This document shows positions 45,801-55,700 of a stretch of DNA of 64,000 nucleotides, piece by piece. The stretch comes from an uncultured Bacteroidota bacterium. GTDB taxonomy: Bacteria; Bacteroidota; Bacteroidia; Bacteroidales; UBA12077. The stretch lies in NCBI GenBank assembly GCA_913055635.1, contig CAJXLK010000017.1, positions 22,163 to 86,162 on the forward strand, written 5' to 3'. The stretch's first letter is position 1. Every line of letters starts with the position of its first letter. Made by a program: the position numbers and the translations under genes. The notes beneath the pieces are model-generated. The model was not told the DNA's origin and ran no database searches. It saw nothing but the letters and a program-made list of their open reading frames with translations.

Positions 45801-48800
45801 ATAAAAATTCTATGGTACCTTCTTTGGGGGTAGAACCTGGGTTGTAGACAAAACAAGTATCCTGGTTGACAAAGGTAGAGCCAATGATCATCATACCATA
45901 GGCTACCGGATCGCCAACACTTCCCCAGTCACCACCATCATCTTCTATTGTAGTGACATTATGGAAAGGATCAATTTGGCTGAGGGTTCCATTCTGAAGC
46001 TTAAAATCTTCATTAATGAGCAACAGCCTCGAAGCATACCCGGTTACATTTTTTCCGCCGTTGGTGGAATTGCGGGCCGGGTTGGGGGTATTGCTCCATT
46101 CACCGCCCTGAAATATTTCGCGGCCCTTACCGGGTTTTTTGGCTGCCAGGGAAAGGGTGGCCCCGGGTTTATCGATGGTTAGATTATAAAAGGGCAATTG
46201 CCAGTTTTCAGGACCGCGCTTCAGGTAATTATTGGATATATTCATGATGGCCCCCATCAGATCCCGGGTATAGGTGGTAATATCACCCACATAAAGTACA
46301 GCATCTTTGGCACGATTAAACGTTACCGTGGCGCTGCCTGCATTGGCATCGTCATTAGTGGTCCCGTCCCAGGCCCATACATCCAGTACGGCATGGTCTT
46401 CAAGACGCAAATCGCCGCCAACGAACAAATCGGCTGCGTTGGTGTTATCGGGAACCAGATCCAGGTAACTGCCATAGGTACTGCTTCCGGAGGTACGGGT
46501 AGTACCCGTTTCGATGGTCAAGTCATGGAGCACATGCAGGTCCTGCACCGGGAGGTTCTCATCGGTGGAACCCACATTATCACCGCCGGTCAAAACATGA
46601 CGGGCAGTGCCTCCATTTGCGTTGCGGATGATCAGGTTCCAAAAGGGGGCTTTAGAAGTGATGGGAAAATTTTCCCCGTCATCAATTTCGGCAATGACCG
46701 TTCCTCCGGTAACGTTTTGGTTTACTTGATCCGAAGCAATAAAAATACCGCCCTTGCCGTGGGCTTCATGTATGTGCAGAGTACCGCCACTCATATTGAA
46801 TACGTTCCCCGGGTAAGTCAGGGTGAAGGCATAATAATCGGTGTTGGTATTACCTCCAAGGATGTTAACCGTACCGCCACTTTGCACATAGCCCCCCACA
46901 TTATCATCGCCATAAATGGAGGTGCGGATTTGGTTGGTGGTTAAAGTGCCCCCTTCCACTTTAATCAGGCCATTGCCGCGTGTGGTGATGCCGCTTTTCA
47001 CCCTGGCCTCCAGGGTTCCTTCCGAAACCCGGATCTTGCCGTAGGGGACAATGGCATTGCCGTCGTTTTTAAACACCGTTCCCCCGTCAACCCACAGCCG
47101 GGCTGATTCGGAAATGTTGTAGTTGGTCGCCTGACTTAAAACAGGTATATCTACATTATCCTTAATTCTTACCGTACCCCTGATCAGCCCCAGCGCATTG
47201 GCATTGTCGCTCAGTTGGGCCACCTCTCCATGATCCTCATTGGCATAGCCATAAAGGTTGAAATAAGCCGGGTTATTGGATTCAATCGAAAGCCCATAGG
47301 TGTCGCTGTTGCCCTTGTCAATTTCAATGCGGTAAAAATTGGTGGTCCCGTCGCATAGAATCTTTTGATTCCGGGTATCATGCAGGAAATTGGCATCCAC
47401 GATGCCATTGGTAGCTTCATCATTATAATTGGCCGAGGTGCGGTTGGTAAATTCCACGGTGCCGCGGTTGGTCAAATCCCCGTAAAGGTTCAGCTGGTGC
47501 CGGGCATTGGCCGCACCGGTCAATATGGAACCATTGTTTTCCACCATCAGATCTGCGTGAACGGTTACAGAGAGATTGCTGTTGGCTGATCCATTGTTGA
47601 TTTGAAACTGCCCCCGGGTGATTCTCAGACCGCCGTTGATGGTATAGTCCTCCAGCAGGGTTAACGTTTCCGAGGCGCTGTTTAGGTTGATTTCCAGGTT
47701 GTAGAATTCCAGGGGCTGATCGAGCTCATAGCTGCCACCATAGTACTCCACAGTTCCCTCGCCCTGACCTTTGGATACGAAATGGCTGGCATCGCCCGAT
47801 GGAAAGTGATCACCACTGAGGAGGATCTTGCCGCTGCCCCTTATCTCGCTGAAAGCATGTCCGGAGGTTCCCTGCAATTTTAGGCGCCCCTTCACGGTTA
47901 AACGGTTGTTGTTTTTGCCACTGTTTGTTACCGTTACGGTTTTACCGCTAAGGATCACCACATTGTCGGCATCGCTGGTGGGCGATGTGGAAGGGGTATA
48001 ACCATTGGGGTTATTGGGCAGGGCACCGGAAGGATCCAGAGTCCATACATCGGGATTGTTCCATTCGCCGCTGATCAAAGTGTACCAGGTTCTGCTGGCC
48101 ACTCCTTTCAGAGGGCTGCCGGATCGATCAACCGTTCCCAGGGTATAATAACCATCAGCGAGCTGAGCTTCTTCGACCTCAAAATAGATCTGGTCGCTGT
48201 TTTGAACCCCCTTACCTGCCACATCCACCGTATCATAATCGGTGGCCGACGGACTTTTGTACATCAGCCGGTAATTATGAATGTTGGCAGGAAAATCGCC
48301 ATCAATGCCCTCTCCCATGTCGAAGGCCATTTTGGCTTTCATCGAGCCGGTTTTGTCCACATACCAGTTGCGGCTCCAAATGGCCTGGGTTTCCCCCTCC
48401 ACGGTAGCGGGCGAAGCATTGACCTGATTATCCGAACCGTCATGGGCGGTCATCAGGTATTCTCCATTGTGAAAACTACCATTTTCGGTAATAACAAAAC
48501 CATCGCAACTGGCTTGGGTAATGCCATCATTTTCCTGGCCCATTCCGGTAAGTGAAACAGTATATGATGGATCATCCGGCACATAAAGGTCATTGGAAAG
48601 GTTGCCATCCAGCCCGTACTTCTGGGCCAGGTAGTTTTCCACCACATTTCGCTGGGCCTGCTTGAGCGATGAACCGTACATGATAAATTCGGCTATCTTA
48701 CCCCCCTCAAAATCCTCATCTGAATGATAACCGCTATTTTCACCATCTTGCTCTGCCCCAATAGAGAGCGTTCCTCCTGTTGTCAATGTTTTGTCATATT

Positions 48801-49416
48801 GATGATCGTCATTAACTTTTTCCGCGCCATTGGCGTGAACAAGCAGCCGACCATCGGAACTACGCCATTGATGAGATAATATTTTCCACTGGCCATCCGC
48901 ATAATCAAAATTAAAATCATACCGGCCATCCTTAACAAATGTATTAAAATCACCATCATTGGGATATTCAAACAAAACATACTCATCTGTGCCCTTTTCG
49001 TAGGAGAAAGGGCATAAGTGTTGTTCAGGGTCCTCTTGAGCCTGTAGCACGTAAAAGATACTTACCGCTTCTGTCGGCATAGAAAAATCTTCCTTTATTA
49101 TACGGCTCAAGTCGTCCTGAAATGCGACACAATGATGACCATTTAAAGTATTTTCCTCAAATACAGGAGGTTTATCGCTTCCGTCAAGGTTATTGCCATT
49201 ACCCGAGAAATCATCCCAGGAAGTAACATCATACCCGTCACTCAGTGAGTTGAGCGAATCAGCTATAAGCCAGAGCTTGATTCTGGGCTGGCCATCACTC
49301 CCGGTGGCATTTCCGATGCCACCGGGGGCATCCTGTGAAAAAACAGAGTGGGAGAGAAAAAAGAATATTAAAAAAAGATACACCGATCTTTTAGGAACGA
49401 TGGGCGTTTTGGGCAT
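39844..49416 (-). CDS. Giant secreted surface protein, 3190 aa, with PxTGxxYHVPN tail
   Basis: Signal peptide (VYLFLIFFFLSHSVFSQ), then GGIGNATGSDGQPRIKLW and a LamG-like (concanavalin-fold) domain to about residue 268. A module with ASRTWYTLISGEWNNPDVW starts near residue 440. Thousands of residues of Gly/Asn/Asp-rich short beta repeats follow, of the parallel beta-helix kind, broken by modules with HNMIQTNISF and YPIGSGGKYTPV and by DGNWTEPGTWD. The C-terminus has LRIAEYLSGEWKDQG, Ig/PKD-like modules and the last 16 residues PQTGQMYHVPNDFDLK. No transmembrane anchor. A large adhesin, probably exported by the type IX system and perhaps used in attachment or gliding. Close paralogue of the next gene. 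Confidence 0.85.
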   Translation of the reverse strand: MPKTPIVPKRSVYLFLIFFFLSHSVFSQDAPGGIGNATGSDGQPRIKLWLIADSLNSLSDGYDVTSWDDFSGNGNNLDGSDKPPVFEENTLNGHHCVAFQDDLSRIIKEDFSMPTEAVSIFYVLQAQEDPEQHLCPFSYEKGTDEYVLFEYPNDGDFNTFVKDGRYDFNFDYADGQWKILSHQWRSSDGRLLVHANGAEKVNDDHQYDKTLTTGGTLSIGAEQDGENSGYHSDEDFEGGKIAEFIMYGSSLKQAQRNVVENYLAQKYGLDGNLSNDLYVPDDPSYTVSLTGMGQENDGITQASCDGFVITENGSFHNGEYLMTAHDGSDNQVNASPATVEGETQAIWSRNWYVDKTGSMKAKMAFDMGEGIDGDFPANIHNYRLMYKSPSATDYDTVDVAGKGVQNSDQIYFEVEEAQLADGYYTLGTVDRSGSPLKGVASRTWYTLISGEWNNPDVWTLDPSGALPNNPNGYTPSTSPTSDADNVVILSGKTVTVTNSGKNNNRLTVKGRLKLQGTSGHAFSEIRGSGKILLSGDHFPSGDASHFVSKGQGEGTVEYYGGSYELDQPLEFYNLEINLNSASETLTLLEDYTINGGLRITRGQFQINNGSANSNLSVTVHADLMVENNGSILTGAANARHQLNLYGDLTNRGTVEFTNRTSANYNDEATNGIVDANFLHDTRNQKILCDGTTNFYRIEIDKGNSDTYGLSIESNNPAYFNLYGYANEDHGEVAQLSDNANALGLIRGTVRIKDNVDIPVLSQATNYNISESARLWVDGGTVFKNDGNAIVPYGKIRVSEGTLEARVKSGITTRGNGLIKVEGGTLTTNQIRTSIYGDDNVGGYVQSGGTVNILGGNTNTDYYAFTLTYPGNVFNMSGGTLHIHEAHGKGGIFIASDQVNQNVTGGTVIAEIDDGENFPITSKAPFWNLIIRNANGGTARHVLTGGDNVGSTDENLPVQDLHVLHDLTIETGTTRTSGSSTYGSYLDLVPDNTNAADLFVGGDLRLEDHAVLDVWAWDGTTNDDANAGSATVTFNRAKDAVLYVGDITTYTRDLMGAIMNISNNYLKRGPENWQLPFYNLTIDKPGATLSLAAKKPGKGREIFQGGEWSNTPNPARNSTNGGKNVTGYASRLLLINEDFKLQNGTLSQIDPFHNVTTIEDDGGDWGSVGDPVAYGMMIIGSTFVNQDTCFVYNPGSTPKEGTIEFLSSETTFQTIQTSEGSYFGNFRMNTEKGGGIQLTSDVHMGRLEYGGGVLDIGKYELKLDAMEFAATNRDEVSSGQFYFDENHYIRMDGNASDGGLSIKLPRDVTPTSLGYDEYKKVNEAFYREDWYHDNKEYNQQDYFWFLIGTDASGSDKYTPAICHFHNSGTTDGDEYVNINVVDGELETTDLSGGDLLSYYWNVDYEGFEGSDTKPEVSWLFQYDESDGTSEANYVPGKVLDVGDYNRSDEGGVNAVKNGGASDAEGDILGNNPRNIVVFNGVGSSSNTDGDDDIESATPELYDGTTINPRWQDAWPNSGFTLEKANYTAGEAARFTGSPPIYYNRGIGDRNWDNTSKWSTVSHSSSTNSGSYPQAGDIVKISNPGSGGDGRVTVPSNYTAEAALVEFNDDAGDSWGHRIKISTNATANFDDVRGDVGELYFTLSTNSSNAAQFNGDIGDFAQGANSTVVYRGDYNQSGPSSNRYKILPVFPQYPNIKLEGSTLFNTSPLNLTGRLWVANVAVLEAEADIFAEGRIDVFHGSNLFSRLRFGDNVPGVTISCDYLRIGGGRTNGNIDAFVDVIGAPSSGKHELIVNKQIEFIDVGGRSAYSYLDLFDNSSDYAILKLTSSNDGYLNTLAATNNVELHSILMDKGSDTTSFFTFNSDFTLNGPTSGIDVDKALDLQNGKLILNDPNIDIDLTTGDDDFYIPGSAALEVRQGQVKAGGNSGILLDGALEVTGGTVDMSGGDNYIEYSASGDASIRVTGGQLTVGSQIRRGLTSTEGILNYQQSGGTVIVGNDAAPENNRGVFEILNDGSRFAHTGGDLYIARAQDNPSIASLYLDPQTIHFGEGSFIRFGHNNTPTDEVMGIYSTVDLPNVVVDNVNGTHHSLQQWTGPLTVSDSLEIDGGVGFNAQGRDLILKGDMVANGTFDPGQNTTYFSGTTDQKMVGGASFWNLTKDQSNTLTLDNADMTVSNELRLEAGTFDDGGHTLHAKGNVWMDATHTHGGSGEGIAFDGNRLQMLRSNEGDAFFGQLTINNSGGADSIAVSVPRGNDIHIQDTLKMKRGVFDIGKNLLVLDQDASILEASPFSTHNMIQTNISFTDIGVKKYFPEITSSTRFTYPIGSGGKYTPVIFDITDMDAGGSIRVKAADEIHPTITNDDEPCDDIIDTLNVLKYHWLVEAEGVSHFSGQAWMNYVEGDVQIDNTLSGTSYEVSDYITARLLLDSPEWNKYDPAGFQEANQRLHFTFSGVNADGISGDYTAGVEDQDGTCKGAIPDKVPAYVSTQDGNWTEPGTWDTYPSPGGSIPAGGPRGAIVVVEHQVDITKDYITNYKTTIDTGEAVNGLLNVNGTYGHRLGIVEGVGTLRVERGDLPAGIYEEFFSADGGTLEYGGNSDYDVLGGISQLNNLVFSGTGERRLANRDVGLYGNLDITGSDNSLQVINEHDQRLSVEGDITFTRGSFDAGSGSQARVRLNGNSRQRITGNFRASSAFNHLKLNNDGGMEVIDSVEVDENFSLLDGMVYLPDTALVTLNSTASDALSGASSSQYIQGPLRKRISGDEGYTFPVGDTSRYGKLELVSNSASSPKYWQVQYFNNNPHVYGYDTSSRVTDLEAVSGNEFWMVKGPGNQTHVKIRWDDQSVLPAETDNRSANLRIAEYLSGEWKDQGSNVTDNGVNSGFVQTDSRVSLEEHPFTLATTEDAPEATASFYSSDTTVCEGNAIELVIKLTGEADWNLEIYKDGSSWNSYSDISSSSFTITISGATLSDAGTYSIHAIEDQDGPGNVYGGDVHVTVSEYPKQYEVGGGGTICSDSSAPIGLTSSQTGVEYELYDGGSTPVQTVSGTGDSITFGYYSTQATYTVEAVNSNGCRIQMSGSASITVHTVPDPEPYPQATQYEWCYENALSVQLYAGDGGGYAYSWTPTGDLDDPSAQNPYYEPGSNPGSGSDPGASSDTTWFEVEVNNNGCVGVDSLRMILHRQPQTGQMYHVPNDFDLK

Positions 49417-49792
49417 AGTAAATCACTTGGGTTTTCGTTTTTCCCTAATCCTCACTACAATATTAATAAAGATTTTATAAACAGTGTTTTATTTTGTACG
49501 AACATTCTTACAAAAATGACGAACCCGGGCTGCGAATTGACCAACAAATAAATTTTTTAGGGCAAAGGGATATCTAAAAGGCCCGATTTAGAAGAAAAAC
49601 AACACAAAGATCTAGGTATAAACACTTAAAAATAAAAGGCCCAAAAAGGGGTAAGCTTGGTGCCAGAGGAAAAATTAAAAAGGAAAATATTCCAATAAAA
49701 CCTGCATCCAGGACTAAAAACAGCCCCCAAAACAGACCCCGCTAAGCGGGGTAGTTAAAAAGCGGGGGGCAATTTATACGGGGTCAGTTTCA
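49417..49792. other. Intergenic region between the two giant genes
   Basis: 376 bp, AT-rich. It holds one CCCCGCTAAGCGGGG palindrome (49736-49752), which on the minus strand follows the upstream giant's stop by about 40 bp and may end its transcript. No gene was seen. Confidence 0.5.
49736..49752. repeat. Copy of the ACCCCGCTWAGCGGGGT palindrome
   Basis: ACCCCGCTAAGCGGGGT, the same palindrome as the four at 5811-5912, again just past a stop codon, here that of the 3008-aa gene, with a half copy (AGCGGGG) 9 bp on. Confidence 0.85.
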
Positions 49793-52700
49793 TTAATTCT
49801 GGTCAAAATCGTTGGGTACGTGGTAGGTATTGCCGGTTTGGGGGCGGCGGTAAACTTTGATATACTGCACATCCGTATCCGAACATCCGTTGTTGTCCGC
49901 CGTCACATTCACCGTATCCTGCTGAAAGACGCTCTGGGGGTTTGTACCGTTTGCCTCGGTATCAAAATTATAGGTCTGCCCGCTTCCTGCCGGGATCCCG
50001 TTAAGATCCCAGTTATGGGTGAAGTCCGTGCTGCTGGTACTGGCATCCAGCAGGATGCTGTTGCCATAACATACAGTAGGTAGGGTATCGGCAATGTTGG
50101 GCTGAGGCGTTATATTGACGGTGACATCCTGGCTGAAGGTAGTAGCACAGGCATCGACATCGACCAGTCCTACAGTAACCGACAAAGTCTGAGTTCCGGA
50201 TTCCAGCCATTCTACCTGGATCTGGTTGGGATCTGTTCCGGTAAAAACATTGTTGCCTGCAGGAACGGACCAGTCGTAGGTATAATCAGAACTGTCGGTC
50301 ACAGAGTATACTTCTGCCGCATTCTCACAAACGGGGCTAGGCCAGCTTATGGCTGAGACGACAGGCTTGGGGCTAACCGTCACCTCAACGGGATCTCCGT
50401 AGACGTTGCCCTCTCCATTGGCATTACCGACCGAATCGATGGCGTAGGTTCCCTCTTGAGAGACGGTGAAGGTTAGGGGAGTGCTGCTTACAACCGTGTC
50501 CAGATAAAGATTGCTGTTACGGGTGATTTTCACACCCCAGTCATCTTTCCCGGTAAGTTCCACTTCGAGCTCTGCAGACTGCCCTTTGCAAAGCGCCGTG
50601 TCGTTTGATGCAAAGCTCGCAGTAGGCAACTCGACAGTTTCAGCGGTAGCCAGTGTAAAATAATGTTCTTCGAGGGCTACTGTGGAATCAATTTGTACTG
50701 TCCCCGAATCCACTCCATGATCTTCAATGGTATTACCTACACTTTGCCATTCCGAGGGATCAACAGACGCAATCCATTCGGCAATGCGAAGATTGCTGCG
50801 GTCATCTGTTGCTGCCGGGAGGATGCTCTGGTCATCCCACCTGATTTTCACGTTGGAAGCGCCTGAGGAGGGACCGTTGATCCGCCAGTATTCATTTCCA
50901 CTGACCTGCTGCAAGGGGCTGGCATATTCACTGGTATCCAGCGAGGTATTGTTGTCTGGATTTTCATTATAATACTGAGCTTCCCAAAATTTGGACCCGG
51001 AACCATTGTCAACGCCGATCACCTTGGTCCACCCATAGCGACCGCCATCTCCCACGGGAAAAAGAAAATCTGCATCCATCTCCAGGTTTTTCTGCATGGG
51101 GCCCTCCACATACCGAGAACTATTATACCCGGTGATACTGTCCTGGGTACTGGTCATCCTCAGGATATTAGTCGTGGAAGTAAACAGCCTGCCGCTGGTA
51201 AAGGCCAGTGTTCCACCCATATCCAGGGCACCATCCAGGGTGACACCATTCGAATTATTGATTTCCAGATGATTCATTTCATCGTTGCTGGAACTATTAA
51301 ACCCGCCAGAGATCGTTTGCGGATCGCCACCATTCATAATGATTTTGGCATCTTCCCCGCTACCTGCATCAAAAGAGCCTTCTGTAAAAACAATGTTGCT
51401 GTCCACTGTAAGGGTTTGATCGTGTTCGTTGATCACATTAAGCAAAGCATCCGTACCGGCTATTTCCAGGTTGCCATAAAGTTCCACATTGAGGTTGGGC
51501 AGGCGTCTTTCGCCTGTACCGGTAAAGCGTAAATTGTTGACATGGGTTATTTCGCTCAGCACATCATAGCTGTCGCTTCCGGCATATTCCAGGGTCCCGC
51601 CGTCGGGACCAAAGAATTGCTCATAGACCCCGGCAGGCAATGTACCGCTCTCCAGCCTGAGCTTTCCGGTTCCCTCCACGGTTCCGATGCGGTGGCCAAA
51701 GGTTTTACCCACATCCACAACACCATTTTCCTTGATTCGGGTCTCATACCCAACCATAAAGTTGGAAGAGGTAAATACGCTGTCCCGGACAATGGCGATG
51801 GCACCCCTGGGACCACCGGGAATATCTTCCTGCCAGGTGGTGTTGTCAAACCAGTTGCCATCCTGAGCGGAGTGATATATAGGTACCGAATCAGGTATGG
51901 CCCCATTGAAATCCAATCCGTCCACCCCGGCGGTGTAATCCCCTGAGATACCGCCGTCGTCAACCGGGGAATGATCACCAATATCAAAATTCATCCGGTT
52001 GTTGCTCTGATCAAACGAGGCATTGTCATACTTGTTCCAGTTGGTGCTATCGCTCAACAACCGGGCTGTGATGTAATCTGTTATATTATAGGGAGCGGTA
52101 TAGGAAGTATCCTCATCCGAATAAATCATGCTCATGCTCCCCACAAGATTAAGGATCGCCTCTGCATCCACCACCCAGTGATATTGCAGCACATTGTCGG
52201 CATCGGTGATTTCCGGATCGGGGGCTTCCTCATCCTCGATGATGTTCGGGTGCCTCTCATTGGCGGCCTTGACACGAATCGAGCCCCCGGCATCTTTCTG
52301 GTCAATGGAGATCTCCACGGGCGTATATTTACCGGCGGCGCCCAAAGGATAAATAAAAGACTCGCTGCTGCTAATCTCCGGGAAATATTTCTGAACCCCG
52401 GCATCGGTAAAGGAAATGTTGGTTTGGATCATGTTGTGATCGGAAAAGGGGTTTGCCTGTTCGATCGTGGCATGCTCCTCGAGTACGAGCAGGTTCTTGC
52501 CGATTTCAAAAACCCCGTTTTTCATTTTCAGTGTATCGGCGATGGCAAAGGTATTGCCGTCGGGCACATAGATGCCATGAATGTTATCGGTGGTCATCTT
52601 ACCGAAAGTGCCTGAACCCTGCAAGGTTTGCCCTTCTTCTCCGTTAAACAGGATCCCCTCGCCACTGGTTCCGTGGGTATGGGTTATGTCCATCCACACA

Positions 52701-55700
52701 TCGCCTCTGGTTTCGAGGGTATTTCCAGCATCGGAAAAGGTACCCCTAAGCAGGTGCAGTTCATTGTTCACCGTAATATCCGAGTCGATGGTAAGACCAT
52801 TGGAAGCATCCTTGACCAGGTTGTAAAAGGTGGGGCTTCCTGCAATATGTTGGGCAACAGAACCACTGAAATACGTGGTGTTCTGGTTGGGGGCAAAAGT
52901 GCCGTTGGCATAGAAATCGCCGTTCAGGGTCAGGTCCAGCCCGTTGGCATCAAAGGTAGCGCCTGAGGCGATGGTAAGGGTATCGGCGGTCAGGCTGACG
53001 GTGCTTATGGTTGCCATCGGACTGGTGCCGGCGGCATTGCTCACTTCAATATTTTGCAGCGGCTGATTGGAATAAATCTCCAGGTTTTGACCAGCCACTG
53101 CCGAATCGCCGCCAAAGACAAGGGAAGAGCCTTCCCCGAGGTTCATCTCTGAATCGGCCAGTTCCAGATCCAGTGCGGGAGCAGTCGCATTATCCACATG
53201 GTTGGCGATGGACAGCTCTGCGCCGGCTGCCTGTTCAAAGTAACAGCCGTCATTAACCAGCTCCAAAACGCCCCGGGATTGTTCACCGCCTGCATCCGCA
53301 TCGGTACCCAGAACCACCGTGCTGTTGGGGTGATGCTGGGTAAAACTCAACACCCCGCCATCGGTCACTGTATTACGGCGAATCTGTGATCCCACGTAGA
53401 ATTCAGCCTGGAAAATATCAATGGAAGCGTTACCCGAAGCCGTATATTCGATGTAGTTGTTGGTTCCGTCATCGAGCTGCCAGACAGAATTGTAGCTGGC
53501 CTCGATGGAGCCGTCAAGCAAAATTCCGGTGTTGGAACCTTTCACACGTACCGTTGCGCCATATTTGGCGAAAAGAGCTGCTTCGGAAGGTATTTCAAAA
53601 TCAGGCGCGTCGGTGCCGGAGGTCAGGGTCACATCAATCCCGCCATCCTGCAGCTTCAGGCGACCGCTGTTCAGTTCTATGGCTTTGGGTGAGCCATCGG
53701 TCGGGCCGTTGATGGAGAAATTGCTCATAGCAATTGAAGGATCGGAAGGGTCGCGCCATATACTGAAATCTGTTCCCTGCTGTTTGTTCATTTCCAGACG
53801 ATACAGCTCGACAGGCATATCATCAGCATTGGTCATTTCGCCGTAGGATTGCCCGAAAAGTTCGAGAATGACATTGTTGCCCCCAGTGTTGTTGGTAAAC
53901 AGATCAAACCGGTTGCCCTGGTCCAGTTCAATATTACCGGCAAGCCGCAGTCTATGTTCAAGTCCTTTTTCCGTGGAATTATCAATGGTAACTTCATTGC
54001 TTCCGTTATTTGTAAGGATAAAGTTGTCATATACTGTAATTGTGCGTGCTATATCATTGGGGAATTCCAGAATGCCTTTCCGGTAAAGGCCTAATTGCAA
54101 ATTGCCATTTACTGTAAGATCATGTTCCACTCTAAAAGTGGCATCATAATCCACGATCATATTTCCTAAAACAGGAATCTCACGTGGAAAATAAAATACC
54201 CGGGAACCGCTACCTTCTATTCTAACATTAGGCAGCTGATTAAAAATATCCGGAATTTCAATCGTATTCCCTCCATCTCCGTGGAAAAGTACTTGTGCAC
54301 CTTCAGCGTGATTGCTGGTAAAGGCACCGAAGTCGCCCGATATATTGCTTGGATTTGCTGGGTCCAGGTAGGGTTCAAGGGTGCCATCACCCTCAACTAC
54401 ACCCATATCAATTGTGGCACCATCTTCAATAAATAAGCGCGAATCCCATACGCCATCTTCTTCACTGGAATTAATAACAACCTTCGTTAGTTGATAATTA
54501 TCGGTATTATTAATATTATTAAGATATGCAATATGGTGACGATTACCGCCACCATCACCGGGATTTGAACCTCCATAGCCAATAATAGCCACATCCCCAT
54601 CTTGAGGATAATCGCCTGCAGCTCCCCCTGTATGTGACACTGTACTCCAATTATCGCCGTTTCTCCATTCAGGCATACTGCCAATATTATAATCACTGGA
54701 AGGAGTAATGCTATAAAAAACCTCCGGTTTATTAAAATCTCCTGCATTACCCAATGTAAAATCACCTATTAAATAAGCTGTATTAGGGAATTCAATATAT
54801 GGCTCATTTTCTACATTACCATTATCTATCCATTCATAGTCAATCGGCCAAAGATTGGCTCCTCTTTTTACCCCTCCCGGATAGGTTCCGTTAAAAGTAA
54901 ATGTATATCTTAATTGATCGTACGTTAAAGCTGAAAAACCAGTAGTATCAATTACCCAGTAATATTCAATGGTTTTACTTGGATCGCTGGCAGAAGGATG
55001 ATACTTATTCACCGGGGTTATCGTGATTTTTCCTGAATCGGTAACACTTTCCTCCTGAGTAATACGAGTGGGGCTGTAAGAAGACCCTGTACCAATCGGA
55101 AAGAGATATTCGGTTCCTGCGCTTCCTTCGGCAAGGTCAATCGGTAAGGTCAGCCCCCCGTCCGAAGCATTGCCTGCCCCGGCAAACATCAACGATGAAC
55201 CGTAAGGGTTGGAGTGAGTTAAATCTCCGGAAATATCCAGGTTATGTATATCCAGATCCACCACTCCATCATTTAATCTGACATCATGAGCATCCACATT
55301 ATTAACCAGGGTGATTCCATTGTTGTTGGCAAATTCCAGGTTGCCATAATTCTGGCTCCCCCCTGTTGTACCTATTATGTTTTGTGCACTGCTGGCATTG
55401 TTCATGACTATATAGCCCGTCGAGGCACCATAGAGAATATTGCCATCCGTGATTTGCAGATCTCCCTTCAGATCCACTTCCCATTCATTGACATCAAACT
55501 CCCCGCGTTCTATGTTGAGATTGCCCTGGATTTCCAACGGGTGGTCCGTAACTGTTCTTGAACCACCGGATTGTACGTCCACGCTATGATATAACGTGGG
55601 ATCGTAGCGCTGTTCCTTGGAAATTTTCAGGTTATTAAAAGTCAGTTCTCCCGCGTTCGAGGTATTGCGAACCCATATATTGGAGGTCTGGTCGCCAATA